Shown here in pieces: positions 16,895-25,660 of a DNA stretch of 64,000 nt (positions are counted from its first letter, which is position 1; every line of letters begins with the position of its first letter). The DNA lies in the NCBI GenBank assembly GCA_016709145.1, contig JADJEK010000006.1, forward strand, positions 248,001-312,000. Direction: 5' to 3'. This stretch comes from Planctomycetota bacterium (GTDB lineage: Bacteria > Planctomycetota > B15-G4 > JADJEK01). Made by a program: the position numbers and the translations under genes. Under the pieces are notes generated by a model, which worked only from the letters and a program-made list of their open reading frames with translations, did not search any database and was not told the origin of the DNA.

Positions 16895-18348
16895 GCGACG
16901 CCGCGGCGCGCGCGACGCCCGCAGGCGCTGCGTCGCCGACGCTGGGCGTCGGTGTGCTGTTCGCCGTCGTCGTCGCCGCGCTGGTGCGCGTGCCGTTCCT
17001 GTTCGGCTACGGCATCGACGACGACGAGTTCTACACGCTGCGCAACGCCGAGACCTTGCTCGCCACGCCGACTCCGGACGCGGTCTCGCACTTCCCATTG
17101 TCGTTCGCGGCGACGCGTGCCTGTATCGAATGGTTCGGTCTCGGGCAGTTCGGTCTGCGCCTGGTCCCGGTCGTGACCGGTGTGCTCGCGGTGTGGGCGC
17201 TTGCCCGCGTCGGGCGGCGTGTCGTCGGCGAACGGGCCGGCGTCTCCGCCGCGCTCGTGCTCGCGCTGTGGCCGTGGCACCAGTACTACTCCGGGCTCGC
17301 GCGCTACTACGCGCCGCTGTTCCTCGCGGCGATCTTCGTGCTCGACGCGTCGTGGCGCGTGATCGAGCGCAAGGAGTGGAAGGCGCTGCCGCTCGGTCTC
17401 GTGGCACTCGGCCTGGGTTCGCTGGTGCATCCGTCGCTGCCGCTTTCGCTCGGCGGGGCCGTCGGCCTGCGTGGGGCGCGGCGCAAGCGCGGCATGTCGT
17501 TGACGCGACCGCTGCTCGCGATCCTCGCGGTCGGCGTCGTGTTCGTGACGGTCGCGAGTCTCGCGCCCGAAGACAGTCCGATCAAGCGCGTGTTGTCGGG
17601 CGCGGGCGGCCATGGCTACGACGCGGCGCGGCTCGGGTTCGGGCTCGCGTTCAACGTCACCACGGTCGTGTTCGCGTTGGCGGCGATCGGCGCGGTCGCG
17701 ATCGCGCGGCGTGCTCCGGCGGCGTTCGTGTTCTTGGTGTCGGCCACGGCGTTGCCGTTGGTCACGCTGATCGCGCTCACGCTGGTCGGCAGCGAAGTCC
17801 AACCGCGCTATGCGATGGCCGGCATGCCGGCGCTCGTGCTGCTCGCCGGCGTCGGCTTGGACGCCCTCGTGCCGGTGGCGCGTGCGCGACTCGCGACCGC
17901 CTCGGCGTGCCTGTTGCCGCTCGTCCCCGGGGTGATCTCGCATCTCGCCGACGGCGATCGACACCCGGTGCCGCAAGTCGCGCGGGCGCTGGCGACCCGC
18001 GTCGACGCACGGGATCTGCTGATCGCCGAAGGGCATTCGTTGTTGCTCGCGACGCTGTACGGCGCTGAGCGCCATCCGCGCGCCGGCGAGGGCGAGCCGC
18101 CGTTCCCGCGCTACGTCGGGGAATGGCCGCCGACGCCCGACGTGCTCGCGGTGATCGACCAGTTCCGGCCCGGCGCGTGGTTCGTCGTGCCGGAGAATCT
18201 GTTCGCTTCGCCGCGCGAGAACGAGCTCGCTGCCGTCGAGTGGCTGCGTTCACGCGCGATCGTCGCCGATCGGATCGGCGAGTCGCGGCTCGACTACCAC
18301 CGCAACGGCGTGATCTTGCTGCACGTCCCTCGCGGAGGCCGCGGATGA
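16891..18348 (+). CDS. GT39/ArnT-like membrane glycosyltransferase
   Basis: A 485-residue polytopic membrane protein. The acidic loop YGIDDDEFYT after the first membrane segment is the hallmark of GT-C (PMT/ArnT) transferases, which use polyprenyl-phosphate sugars in the periplasm. The TTG start at 16891 overlaps the previous stop (TTGA) and is preceded by a strong GGAGG at 16880-16884, which decides the start. The two GT2 genes just upstream could supply the lipid-linked donor. Acceptor unknown. Confidence 0.8.
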   Translation: MSDAAARATPAGAASPTLGVGVLFAVVVAALVRVPFLFGYGIDDDEFYTLRNAETLLATPTPDAVSHFPLSFAATRACIEWFGLGQFGLRLVPVVTGVLAVWALARVGRRVVGERAGVSAALVLALWPWHQYYSGLARYYAPLFLAAIFVLDASWRVIERKEWKALPLGLVALGLGSLVHPSLPLSLGGAVGLRGARRKRGMSLTRPLLAILAVGVVFVTVASLAPEDSPIKRVLSGAGGHGYDAARLGFGLAFNVTTVVFALAAIGAVAIARRAPAAFVFLVSATALPLVTLIALTLVGSEVQPRYAMAGMPALVLLAGVGLDALVPVARARLATASACLLPLVPGVISHLADGDRHPVPQVARALATRVDARDLLIAEGHSLLLATLYGAERHPRAGEGEPPFPRYVGEWPPTPDVLAVIDQFRPGAWFVVPENLFASPRENELAAVEWLRSRAIVADRIGESRLDYHRNGVILLHVPRGGRG

Positions 18349-19373
18349 GGATCGAGTTCCTCTCGCGTGCCGACGAAGCGGGCTGGGACGCGTTCGTGAG
18401 TGCGCACGCGCACGGCACGTTCTTCCATCGACTCGCGTATCGCGACGTCGTGCGCGATCGCATGGGGCACGAGCCGCTCTACCTGGTCGCGAAGGACGAC
18501 GGGGCGATCGTCGGCGCACTGCCGTTGTTCCTGGTCGGTTCGCCGCTGCTCGGTCGCGCGCTGGTCTCGGTGCCGTACGGCGTCTACGGCGGCGCGGTCG
18601 CGCGGGACGCCGAGGTCGACCTCGCGCTGCATGGAGCCGCGAAGGACGCCATGGCCGCGACCGGCGCCAAGGTCGTCGAGCTGCGCAATCAGCACGTGCC
18701 CGCCGCGCGCTTGCCCGAGTCGTCGCTGTACTTCACGTTCGTGCGCGATCTGCCGGCCGATCCCGAAGCCTGCCTCGACCTGATCCCGCGCAAGTCGCGG
18801 GCTTCGACGCGCCATGCGCGCGACAAGTACGGCATGACGTTCGAATCCGGCACGCAGTTGCTGCCGGCGTTCTACGACCTGTTCGCGCGCAACAAGCAGA
18901 AGCTCGGCTCGCCCGTGTTCGGCCAGGACTGGTTCGAAGCTCTGTGCGCCGCGTTCGGGAACGACGTGATGATCCACGGAGTGCGCCACGAGGGTCGGCT
19001 GGTCGCGGCCGTATTCTCGTACGTGCATCGCGACTTGCTGATGCCGTACTACTCGGGAGCCGTTCCCGGCACCGAACGTCTCGGCAGCATGAACTTCATG
19101 TACTGGCAACTGCAGCGGGAGGGCGTGGTGCGCGGCTTGAAGCGCTACGACTTCGGTCGCAGTCGCGCGGGCACCGGCGCGTTCCAGTTCAAGATCAACA
19201 TGGGCTTCGAAGCCTCGCCGTTGCATTACCAGTACGTGCTGCGCGAAGGCGGGCAGATTCCGGCCGTGAACCCCGGCAACCCGAAGTTCGCCGGAGTGCG
19301 CGACGCCTGGGCCAAGTTGCCGCTGTGGGTCGTGAAGCGCATCGGGCCGCGCTTGATGCGCTACTTGCCCTGA
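18345..19373 (+). CDS. FemAB family XrtA/PEP-CTERM-associated protein
   Basis: A 342-residue protein of the GNAT-like FemAB family found in exosortase A loci. Seen features are GTFFHRLAYRDVV, IVGALPLFLV, SVPYGVYGG, PRKSRASTRHARDKYGM and KRYDFGRSRAGTGAFQFK; the last is the C-terminal signature of the XrtA-associated group. FemAB proteins transfer aminoacyl groups, so it may modify the exopolysaccharide or its linkage (family knowledge and inference). The ATG at 18345 overlaps the preceding TGA; last gene of this operon segment. Confidence 0.85.
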   Translation: MRIEFLSRADEAGWDAFVSAHAHGTFFHRLAYRDVVRDRMGHEPLYLVAKDDGAIVGALPLFLVGSPLLGRALVSVPYGVYGGAVARDAEVDLALHGAAKDAMAATGAKVVELRNQHVPAARLPESSLYFTFVRDLPADPEACLDLIPRKSRASTRHARDKYGMTFESGTQLLPAFYDLFARNKQKLGSPVFGQDWFEALCAAFGNDVMIHGVRHEGRLVAAVFSYVHRDLLMPYYSGAVPGTERLGSMNFMYWQLQREGVVRGLKRYDFGRSRAGTGAFQFKINMGFEASPLHYQYVLREGGQIPAVNPGNPKFAGVRDAWAKLPLWVVKRIGPRLMRYLP

Positions 19374-19496
19374 TCGGCGGGCGCCGTATCAGGGGGTCCG
19401 CGCGGGATCGCGGAGCTTCTCGCGAAAAAGGCCGGGAGCATTCGGCGAGCCCGTCCGTAAGGGCGGTTGCAACCCGTCGATCCCGAGGACGCTCCC

Positions 19497-20171
19497 ATGC
19501 TCGCATTCATCATCTCGTCGCTGCTCTTGACCCTTCCCGGAGACGCCGTGAGCGAGCACAGCTCGGCGTCGTTCTCGGTGACCATGAAGGACGGCAAAGT
19601 CGTCGAGCGCAACGGCGATGAGGCCTCCGTGCGGCGCATGCTCGCGCAGTTCCCCGAGGTCGAGGCGATGCTCGATCGCTTCGAGCGCGAGCAGGGACTG
19701 TCGGGCGGCGGTGTCGCGCCGCCCGTTCCGCCGCTCGCGGGCGGGGCCGCTTCGAGTGCTGAAGACTTGCTCGAGCGCGTGAAGCGCATGCAGGCCGAAG
19801 CGTTGGCGAAGGCCGCCGAGGACGCGCGTCGGGCGGGGAAGACCGACGCGACGAAGCGCGATGGCACCTCGACGACGGATGCGACGTCGGCCAAGTCCGA
19901 GGACTCCGCGAGCGACTCGTCCTCGTCCTCGTCGTCCAGCGTCGAGTCGAGTTCGAGTCACGAGTCGTCGTCGTCGGACAGCGCGCGCGATTCGCGTCGC
20001 TCGTCGAAGGACCGCCGCGCGAAGGACTCCGCGAGCAAGCCGCGCGCGCGCGATCCCGCGGAGCGTGCCGGCTCGCGCCCGGCGTCGCGCGGAACGACGC
20101 CGGCGCCGAGCATGGGACGCAAAGCCGCACCGGCGCCAAAGCCCACGCCGTCGAGTCGAGCCGGCGGATGA
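19497..20171 (+). CDS. secreted or anchored serine-rich low-complexity protein upstream of an ECF sigma factor
   Basis: A 224-residue protein I do not recognise. The N-terminus MLAFIISSLLLTLPGDAVS could be a short signal peptide. Residues 20-75 look structured (SFSVTMKDGKVVERNGDEASVRRML). Beyond about residue 115 it becomes very Ser/Asp/Arg-rich with serine runs, then Ala/Pro/Lys-rich. The ATG at 19497 is preferred to an upstream in-frame start because it begins the hydrophobic segment. The stop overlaps the ECF sigma start (ATGA), suggesting a shared operon and that this protein is linked to the sensed process. Confidence 0.55.
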   Translation: MLAFIISSLLLTLPGDAVSEHSSASFSVTMKDGKVVERNGDEASVRRMLAQFPEVEAMLDRFEREQGLSGGGVAPPVPPLAGGAASSAEDLLERVKRMQAEALAKAAEDARRAGKTDATKRDGTSTTDATSAKSEDSASDSSSSSSSSVESSSSHESSSSDSARDSRRSSKDRRAKDSASKPRARDPAERAGSRPASRGTTPAPSMGRKAAPAPKPTPSSRAGG

Positions 20172-20794
20172 AGCACGCGCCGCGCGAGCGTGAACCCGCG
20201 GACGATTCCGTTCCCGATGCCGCGCTGTTGCGGCGCGGGACGGCCGGGGACGCGCGCGCGTTCGAGGCGTTGGTCGAGCGATGGGGGGATCGAGTGCACG
20301 GCTTCCTCGCGCACGTGCTTCGTGACCGCGGCGCGGCCGACGACGTCGCGCAGGAGACGTTCGTGCGCGTGTTCGAGCACGCGTCGACGTTCGACCCGCG
20401 CCAAGCGTTCGAGGTCTGGCTGTTGCGGATCGCTCGGAACCTCGCGATCGATCGGCTGCGTCGACGGAGACTGGAACGCGAGGCCGCGGCGGAAGCCGTC
20501 GCGAGTGCATCGCGGTTCGCGCCGGAGCGTGAACCCATCGACCTGGCCGCGCAGAGCGAGTTCGGCGAGCGCCTCGGCGCGGCGTTGGCGGAACTCGCGG
20601 AGCCGTTCCGCACGGCGTTCCTACTGCGCGAGTTCGAAGGGCTGAGTTACGAGGAGATCGGCGCGGTCACCGACGTGCCGGCGAAGACGGTGTCGACGCG
20701 ACTCGTGCGAGCGCGCGAACAACTGCGGACCGCCCTCGGACTCGAGCGGCCGGAGGCCACGCACGCGCGGCGCGACGCGAAGGGTGAAGCATGA
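20168..20794 (+). CDS. ECF-type RNA polymerase sigma factor
   Basis: A 208-residue protein with the sigma-70 region 2 (FEALVERWGDRVHGFLAHVL ... DDVAQETFVRVFEH, WLLRIARNLAIDRLRRRR) and region 4 helix-turn-helix (FRTAFLLREFEGLSYEEIG ... KTVSTRLVRAREQLR). No additional N- or C-terminal domain. The ATG overlaps the upstream stop and its TGA overlaps the anti-sigma start, so all three genes are coupled. It would redirect RNA polymerase once released from the downstream anti-sigma factor. Confidence 0.92.
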   Translation: MKHAPREREPADDSVPDAALLRRGTAGDARAFEALVERWGDRVHGFLAHVLRDRGAADDVAQETFVRVFEHASTFDPRQAFEVWLLRIARNLAIDRLRRRRLEREAAAEAVASASRFAPEREPIDLAAQSEFGERLGAALAELAEPFRTAFLLREFEGLSYEEIGAVTDVPAKTVSTRLVRAREQLRTALGLERPEATHARRDAKGEA

Positions 20795-21423
20795 ACGACG
20801 AATGCGATCGCGTGATCCCTCTGCTCGGACCGATGTTCGACGGTCGCTTGCAAGCGCCGGTGCGCGGCGCGCTCGTCGAGCACGTTCGTTCGTGCGAGCG
20901 TTGTCTGGGCGTGGCGCGCGATCTGAAGCGCCTTTCGCTCGAAGCGAACCGACGAGCCCAAGCCGCGCGCGCGCCCGCGGATCTCGCGGCGCGGGTCCGC
21001 GCGGCGATCGAAGCGCGGCGGCCCGATGCGTTCTCGGGATCGCGCGTGCAACGCGGTTGGCGTCGTGCGCCGCGGGGTGTCCGCTTCGCACTCGGCGTGC
21101 TCGCGGCCGCGTGCGTGTTCGCGGCGGTGTTCGTGGCCGGCTACCTGCGAGGCCGTGCGGCAGGCGGGCGGGTCGAGTCCGATGGAGCGCCGTTGCCCGC
21201 GATCGCGTTCGAAAGTGGCGGAGCGCGCGACCGCATTCCGGATTCGCAACCGACGTTCGTCGTGGGCTTGCCGCGCGCAGCTCCTGCGCTGCCCGGCGCG
21301 AGCCCTCGCCACCGACCGCTGCCCGCCGACGAACTGATGCGCGCCTGGCTCGCCGAACTCGAGCGTCAGGGCTTCTTCATCGGCCCGCGCGTCGACGCAA
21401 CACGAGATCCACCGCCGCGCTGA
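20791..21423 (+). CDS. zinc-binding anti-sigma factor, membrane anchored
   Basis: A 210-residue protein. The N-terminal zinc anti-sigma motif consists of Cys5 and H31-x3-C35-x2-C38. One membrane segment follows (about residues 92-113, VRFALGVLAAACVFAAVFVAGY), leaving a Pro-rich C-terminal periplasmic tail. It starts inside the ECF sigma stop (ATGA), the normal arrangement for a cognate pair. Its last 47 bases overlap the 3' end of the convergent gmhB gene. Confidence 0.85.
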   Translation: MNDECDRVIPLLGPMFDGRLQAPVRGALVEHVRSCERCLGVARDLKRLSLEANRRAQAARAPADLAARVRAAIEARRPDAFSGSRVQRGWRRAPRGVRFALGVLAAACVFAAVFVAGYLRGRAAGGRVESDGAPLPAIAFESGGARDRIPDSQPTFVVGLPRAAPALPGASPRHRPLPADELMRAWLAELERQGFFIGPRVDATRDPPPR

Positions 21424-21967
21424 GGTCGTCCACGACGCGCAAGCGTTTGCCGAGTTGTGCGCGGGCTTCGCTCTCCTTCTCGCGGCCCTTGCCCGTGCAC
21501 ACGAGGATCGGCGTCAGCGCGTTGCCCTGCGCGAGCGCGACGTCGCGCGCGTCGTCGCCGATCACGAACGAGCCGTCGAGCGTGAGGTCGAGCACGCGCG
21601 TCGCGCGCTCGAGCAAGCCTTGCGCCGGCTTGCGGCAATCGCAGGTCTTCGCGTAGCGCTCGACCTTGCCGTCGGGATGGTGGGGGCAGAAGAACAGCGC
21701 GTCGACGTGCGCGTGCTTCTTGCGCAGGCGTTCGATCAGCGTGGTGTGGATGCGCTCGAGGCCGCGCTCGGTCAGCAGGCCGCGCGCGAGCGCCGACTGA
21801 TTGGTCAGCACGACGACGTGGTAGCCGGCGCGATTCAACGCGGCGATCGCGTCGGCCGAGCCCGGCAGCAGCCGAAGTTGCGCGACGCGCGTCAGGAAGC
21901 CCGGCGTCTCGGCGTTGATCGTGCCGTCGCGGTCGAGGAAGACGGCGCGGCGCGGACGCGCGCTCAT
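21377..21967 (-). CDS. gmhB: D-glycero-D-manno-heptose 1,7-bisphosphate 7-phosphatase-like (HAD family)
   Basis: A 196-residue HAD phosphatase. The motif FLDRDGTINAETPGFL carries the nucleophile DxD, VVVLTNQSALARG is motif 2, CDCRKPAQGLL includes the catalytic Lys and zinc-loop cysteines (FFCPHHPDG ... CDCRKP), and FVIGDDARDVALA is motif 4. Role: dephosphorylates heptose 1,7-bisphosphate in ADP-heptose synthesis. The ATG at 21967 overlaps the gmhA stop (ATGA on the minus strand). Its 3' end overlaps antisense the anti-sigma gene by 47 bases. Confidence 0.88.
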   Translation of the reverse strand: MSARPRRAVFLDRDGTINAETPGFLTRVAQLRLLPGSADAIAALNRAGYHVVVLTNQSALARGLLTERGLERIHTTLIERLRKKHAHVDALFFCPHHPDGKVERYAKTCDCRKPAQGLLERATRVLDLTLDGSFVIGDDARDVALAQGNALTPILVCTGKGREKESEARAQLGKRLRVVDDLSAAVDLVLRRRAGR

Positions 21968-22605
21968 GCTCGCGGCGGGAACAGAGCGTCCTCGACCAGT
22001 TCGCAGATCGAGTGCGCGGCGACGATGTGGAACTCTTGGATGCGCGGCGTGTGATCGCTCGGCACGTTGACGAGCACGTCGGCGAGGTCCTTGCACTTGC
22101 CGCCGGTGCGGCCGGTCATCGCGATCGTCGCGAGCCCGAGTTCGCGCGCGCGCGCGAGGCCGCGCACGACGTTTTCGGAATTGCCGCTCGTGGTGAATCC
22201 GATCACGACGTCACCGGGCTTGCCGTAGGCCTTCACCAGACGCGCGAACAGGTCTTGGTACGAGTAGTCGTTCGCCGTCGACGTCAGCGTCGCCTGACCG
22301 GCGCCGAGGCAGATGGCCGGCAGGCCGTCGTGGTCGCGGTGGAAGCGGTTCGTGAACTCGCCCTCCATGTGCAAGGCGTCGGAGAACGAGCCGCCGTTGC
22401 CGAACAGCAGTACCTTGCCGCCGGCGCGGTAGCAGCGCAGCACGACGTCGGCCGCGCGCGCGACGACGCGCGGGAACTCCACTTTCAGGGTCTGCGAGAG
22501 CGCGTCGTGCTCGGCCAGGATGCGCCCGATCTGGGCTTCGGCGGCCGCGAGCGCGGCGGTCGATGGGGCGGCGGGACTGCGCGTCGTGTCGGCGGGAGGT
22601 GTCAT
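21964..22605 (-). CDS. gmhA: sedoheptulose-7-phosphate isomerase (phosphoheptose isomerase)
   Basis: A 213-residue SIS-domain protein with KVLLFGNGGSFSDALHMEGEF (sugar-phosphate loop), STANDYSYQDLFARLV, and GFTTSGNSENVVRGL, which match GmhA/DiaA. The neighbouring gmhB supports the isomerase assignment. It converts sedoheptulose 7-phosphate to heptose 7-phosphate for LPS or glycan heptose. The ATG at 22605 follows an AAGG five bases upstream; the frame is open further upstream but only as the shadow of the divergent regulator. Confidence 0.87.
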   Translation of the reverse strand: MTPPADTTRSPAAPSTAALAAAEAQIGRILAEHDALSQTLKVEFPRVVARAADVVLRCYRAGGKVLLFGNGGSFSDALHMEGEFTNRFHRDHDGLPAICLGAGQATLTSTANDYSYQDLFARLVKAYGKPGDVVIGFTTSGNSENVVRGLARARELGLATIAMTGRTGGKCKDLADVLVNVPSDHTPRIQEFHIVAAHSICELVEDALFPPRA

Positions 22606-22686
22606 CGAGCCTTGATTCCGCTTCGTTCCGGTCGAGAATGCGGCCGGATCATAGTCGATGGACCCCCTCCCATCCCTGTGCTCCGA

Positions 22687-24117
22687 ATGGAGTCCGTCGT
22701 GTCCGAGACCAGGGATGTCGCATCGTCGCCCCAAGGAGGGGAGTTCACACCGCTCGAACGGACCTGCCATCCGCTCAAGGTCTTGATCGTCGACGACGAG
22801 GAGTCGATCCGCGTCACGCTCGAGGACGCGCTCGCCAGCATCGGACACCGCGTCGTCGCGGCCGCCGATGGCCAGCAAGGTCTCGTCCGCCTGCAATCGG
22901 ACGCGTTCGACGTCGTCATCACCGACGTCCGCATGCCGGGCGCCAGCGGCCTCGACGTCCTGCGCGCGGCCCGCGAGAAGCACGGCGCGACCGAGGTCGT
23001 CTTGATGACCGCGTACGGCACCGTCGACACGGCCGTCGACGCGATGCGCCAGGGCGCGTTCCACTACGTGCTGAAGCCGTTCTTGAACGAAGAGCTCATC
23101 CTGCTCGTCGAGCGCATCGCGCGCATGCGCGAGCTCGAGGACAAGAACCGCGCGCTGTCCGAGGACCTCGGTCGACTCGACGGCTTCGAGAACGTGATCG
23201 GCTCGTCGCCGCCGATCAACGAAGTCGTGAAGACGGTGCGCACCGTCGCGACCACCGACGCCTCGATCCTGATCGAAGGCGAGAGCGGCACCGGCAAGGA
23301 AGTCATCGCACGCGCGATCCATCGCAACTCGACGCGACGCGACGGACCGTTCGTCGCGCTGTCATGTGCGGCTCTGCCGGACAGCCTGATCGAGGCCGAA
23401 CTGTTCGGTCACGAGCGCGGCGCGTTCACCGACGCGCGCAACCAACGGCGCGGTCGCTTCGAACTCGCGAACGGCGGCACGCTGTTCCTCGACGACGTCG
23501 ACGATCTCGCGCTGACGACGCAGGTGAAACTGTTGCGCGCGATCCAGGAACGCGTGATCGAACGCGTCGGCGGCGAGCGCCCGGTGCCGGTCGACATCCG
23601 CGTCGTCACGGCGACGAAGAAAGGCCTCGCGCAGCTCATCACCGAGAACAAGTTCCGCGAGGACCTCTACTACCGCCTGAACGTCGTGCCGATCCGCTTG
23701 CCGCCGTTGCGCGAGCGCTCGGAGGACATCCCGCTGCTCGTGCGGCATTTCGTGCAGCGCTTCGGCCGCGGGCGGCCTTACGAAGTCACGCCCGAGGTCA
23801 TGACGTCGTTGTGCCAATACGCGTGGCCGGGCAACGTGCGCGAACTCGAGAACTCGGTCGAGCGGGCGATCGCGATGGCCGGTGACCAATTGGCGCTGAA
23901 GCGCGAACACCTGCTGTTGCCGCTGCTCGCGGCGCGGCCCGGGACCACGCAGCCCGGCGTCTACACGCAGTTGAAGGACGTCGTGGTCGAGGCCGAGAAG
24001 GAGCACATCAAGCGCGTGCTGAAGGCGACGTCGAACCACAAGGCGCAAGCCGCGACGATCCTCGGCATCAGCCGCAAGAACCTGTGGGAGAAGATGCGGG
24101 ACTACGGCATCGAATGA
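22687..24117 (+). CDS. NtrC-type response regulator with atypical GAFTDA loop
   Basis: A 476-residue protein: receiver domain (about 30-145; D36/D37, phospho-acceptor D80, K130), AAA+ domain with Walker A GESGTGKE (198-205), and a C-terminal Fis-type helix-turn-helix (LKATSNHKAQAATILGISRK). The sigma-54 contact loop reads G-A-F-T-D-A (245-250) and the Walker B ends D-D instead of D-E, so sigma-54 activation may be altered. No kinase is adjacent. ATG at 22687 was chosen; GTG at 22699 is an alternative. Divergent from gmhA. Confidence 0.88.
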   Translation: MESVVSETRDVASSPQGGEFTPLERTCHPLKVLIVDDEESIRVTLEDALASIGHRVVAAADGQQGLVRLQSDAFDVVITDVRMPGASGLDVLRAAREKHGATEVVLMTAYGTVDTAVDAMRQGAFHYVLKPFLNEELILLVERIARMRELEDKNRALSEDLGRLDGFENVIGSSPPINEVVKTVRTVATTDASILIEGESGTGKEVIARAIHRNSTRRDGPFVALSCAALPDSLIEAELFGHERGAFTDARNQRRGRFELANGGTLFLDDVDDLALTTQVKLLRAIQERVIERVGGERPVPVDIRVVTATKKGLAQLITENKFREDLYYRLNVVPIRLPPLRERSEDIPLLVRHFVQRFGRGRPYEVTPEVMTSLCQYAWPGNVRELENSVERAIAMAGDQLALKREHLLLPLLAARPGTTQPGVYTQLKDVVVEAEKEHIKRVLKATSNHKAQAATILGISRKNLWEKMRDYGIE

Positions 24118-24160
24118 CCTACGCCGCGGAGTGCGCCGCATCGACCGAGCGGAGACGCGC

Positions 24161-24961
24161 GTGACGTTCTCGATCCTCGCGTCGGACTTCCATCTCACTC
24201 CGGCCGATTCGGCGGGGTTGGAAGCGTTCCACGCGTTCCTGCGCGACGTCGTGTCGGGCGCGCACGCGCTGTATTTGCTCGGCGACGTGTTCGAGACCTG
24301 GGTCGGCGCGAAGCACCTGCGTTGGTCCGAGTATCGCGCGGTGTTCGACGCGCTGCGCGACCTCGCGCACCGCGGGACGTCGGTCACGCTGCTGCATGGC
24401 AACCGCGACTTCCTGCTCGGTGCGCGCGAAGCCGTGGCGTGCGGCGGCCGCGTGGTCGGTGAAGAGGTCGAGGTCGACCTCCACGGTCACAAGACGCTGC
24501 TCTTGCATGGCGACTCGCTGTGCACGAACGACGTCGGCTATCAACGCAGCAAGCCGTTGTTGCGCGGTCGCCTCGTGCGGACGTTGTCCGCGACGTTGCC
24601 GTTCGCGGTGCAATTGCGCATCGCGGGCGGATTGCGCGGCAAGTCGAGACGCTCGGTCGCGATGAAGGCGACCGACACGATGGAGATCGTGCCGGCCGAG
24701 GTCGAGCGTCGGTTCGCCGCGGGCTACGACGCGATGATCTGCGGACACGTGCATCGCCCGGGGGTGCGGATCTACGGCGTCGGGGCGCGGGAGCGCACTT
24801 TGCACGTCCTCGGTGCGTGGGACGACGGCGGCGTATTCGCGCGCGCGGACCAGCATGGCATCGCGCTGCATCGCTATCGAGTGGGGCGGATCGAGCCGTT
24901 TCCGCTCGTGACGCGATTCCCCGTCGGTGTGCCCGGAGCGGACGCCGCGGCCGCTTGGTAG
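24161..24961 (+). CDS. lpxH: UDP-2,3-diacylglucosamine hydrolase-like metallophosphoesterase
   Basis: A 266-residue calcineurin-fold phosphoesterase with the five metal motifs: DFHLTP, LGDVFETW, HGNRDFLLG, LLHGDSLC and CGHVHRPG. Motifs and spacing match LpxH, which cleaves UDP-diacylglucosamine to lipid X in lipid A synthesis. This supports an LPS-containing outer membrane. GTG at 24161 is preceded by GGAG at 24151-24154 (6-base spacing) and is preferred to the upstream GTG at 24131. The cmk gene follows 12 bases downstream. Confidence 0.85.
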   Translation: MTFSILASDFHLTPADSAGLEAFHAFLRDVVSGAHALYLLGDVFETWVGAKHLRWSEYRAVFDALRDLAHRGTSVTLLHGNRDFLLGAREAVACGGRVVGEEVEVDLHGHKTLLLHGDSLCTNDVGYQRSKPLLRGRLVRTLSATLPFAVQLRIAGGLRGKSRRSVAMKATDTMEIVPAEVERRFAAGYDAMICGHVHRPGVRIYGVGARERTLHVLGAWDDGGVFARADQHGIALHRYRVGRIEPFPLVTRFPVGVPGADAAAAW

Positions 24962-24973
24962 CTTGCGCGGCGC

Positions 24974-25660
24974 ATGAACCGCATCGCCACGATCATCACC
25001 ATCGACGGGCCCGCGGGATCCGGCAAGACGTCGGTCGCCGAGTTGCTCGCGACGGAGCTCGACTGGGTCTTCTTGAACACCGGCGCGATGTACCGCGCCG
25101 CGACGATCGCCGTCATCGACGCCGGAGTCCGCATGGACCCGCTCGACGTGCCAGCCGCGATCGCCGCGGTGCGTGCGTCCGGGCTGCATCTCGATGATCG
25201 CGGCGTGGTGCATCTGCGCTCGGGCGACATCACGGCGCGCTTGTCCAGCGACGAGGTGTCGAAGCACGTCTCCGCCGTGTCGCAGATCCCGGAAGTCCGT
25301 GAGCTGCTGACGCCGATGCAGCGCGAGTTCGGCGTGCGCGCGCGACCCGGCGTCGTCGCCGAAGGTCGTGACATGGCGTCCGTCGTGTTCCCCGACGCGA
25401 AGCACCGGTTCTATCTCGACGCGAAACTCGAAGAGCGCGCGCGTCGCCATCTGCATCGCATGACGAAGAAGGGCATGGCGCCGCCGACGCTGGACGACGC
25501 GATCCGCGACATCGACGTGCGTGATCACAAGGACTCGACGCGCGCCGTCGCGCCGTTGAAGCGCGCCGCGGGCGTCTGCGAACTCGACACGACCACATGG
25601 ACGCTCGAGCGGACCGTGAGAGAGATCCTCGACCTCGTGCGCGTCGAGGGAACGCCGTGA
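24974..25660 (+). CDS. cmk: cytidylate kinase
   Basis: A 228-residue P-loop kinase with TIDGPAGSGKTSVAELLA (Walker A), FLNTGAMYRAATI, and VVAEGRDMASVVFPDAKHRFYLDA (CMP-binding and lid region). It phosphorylates CMP and dCMP. Organised as cmk-plsC-rpsA, a common bacterial order. Its TGA overlaps the plsC GTG. Confidence 0.93.
   Translation: MNRIATIITIDGPAGSGKTSVAELLATELDWVFLNTGAMYRAATIAVIDAGVRMDPLDVPAAIAAVRASGLHLDDRGVVHLRSGDITARLSSDEVSKHVSAVSQIPEVRELLTPMQREFGVRARPGVVAEGRDMASVVFPDAKHRFYLDAKLEERARRHLHRMTKKGMAPPTLDDAIRDIDVRDHKDSTRAVAPLKRAAGVCELDTTTWTLERTVREILDLVRVEGTP

Noticed and set aside
22611..22680. Promoter pair between gmhA and the NtrC-like gene
   Set aside because: CATAGT-like and TTGATT-like hexamers occur but with poor spacing or -35 matches.
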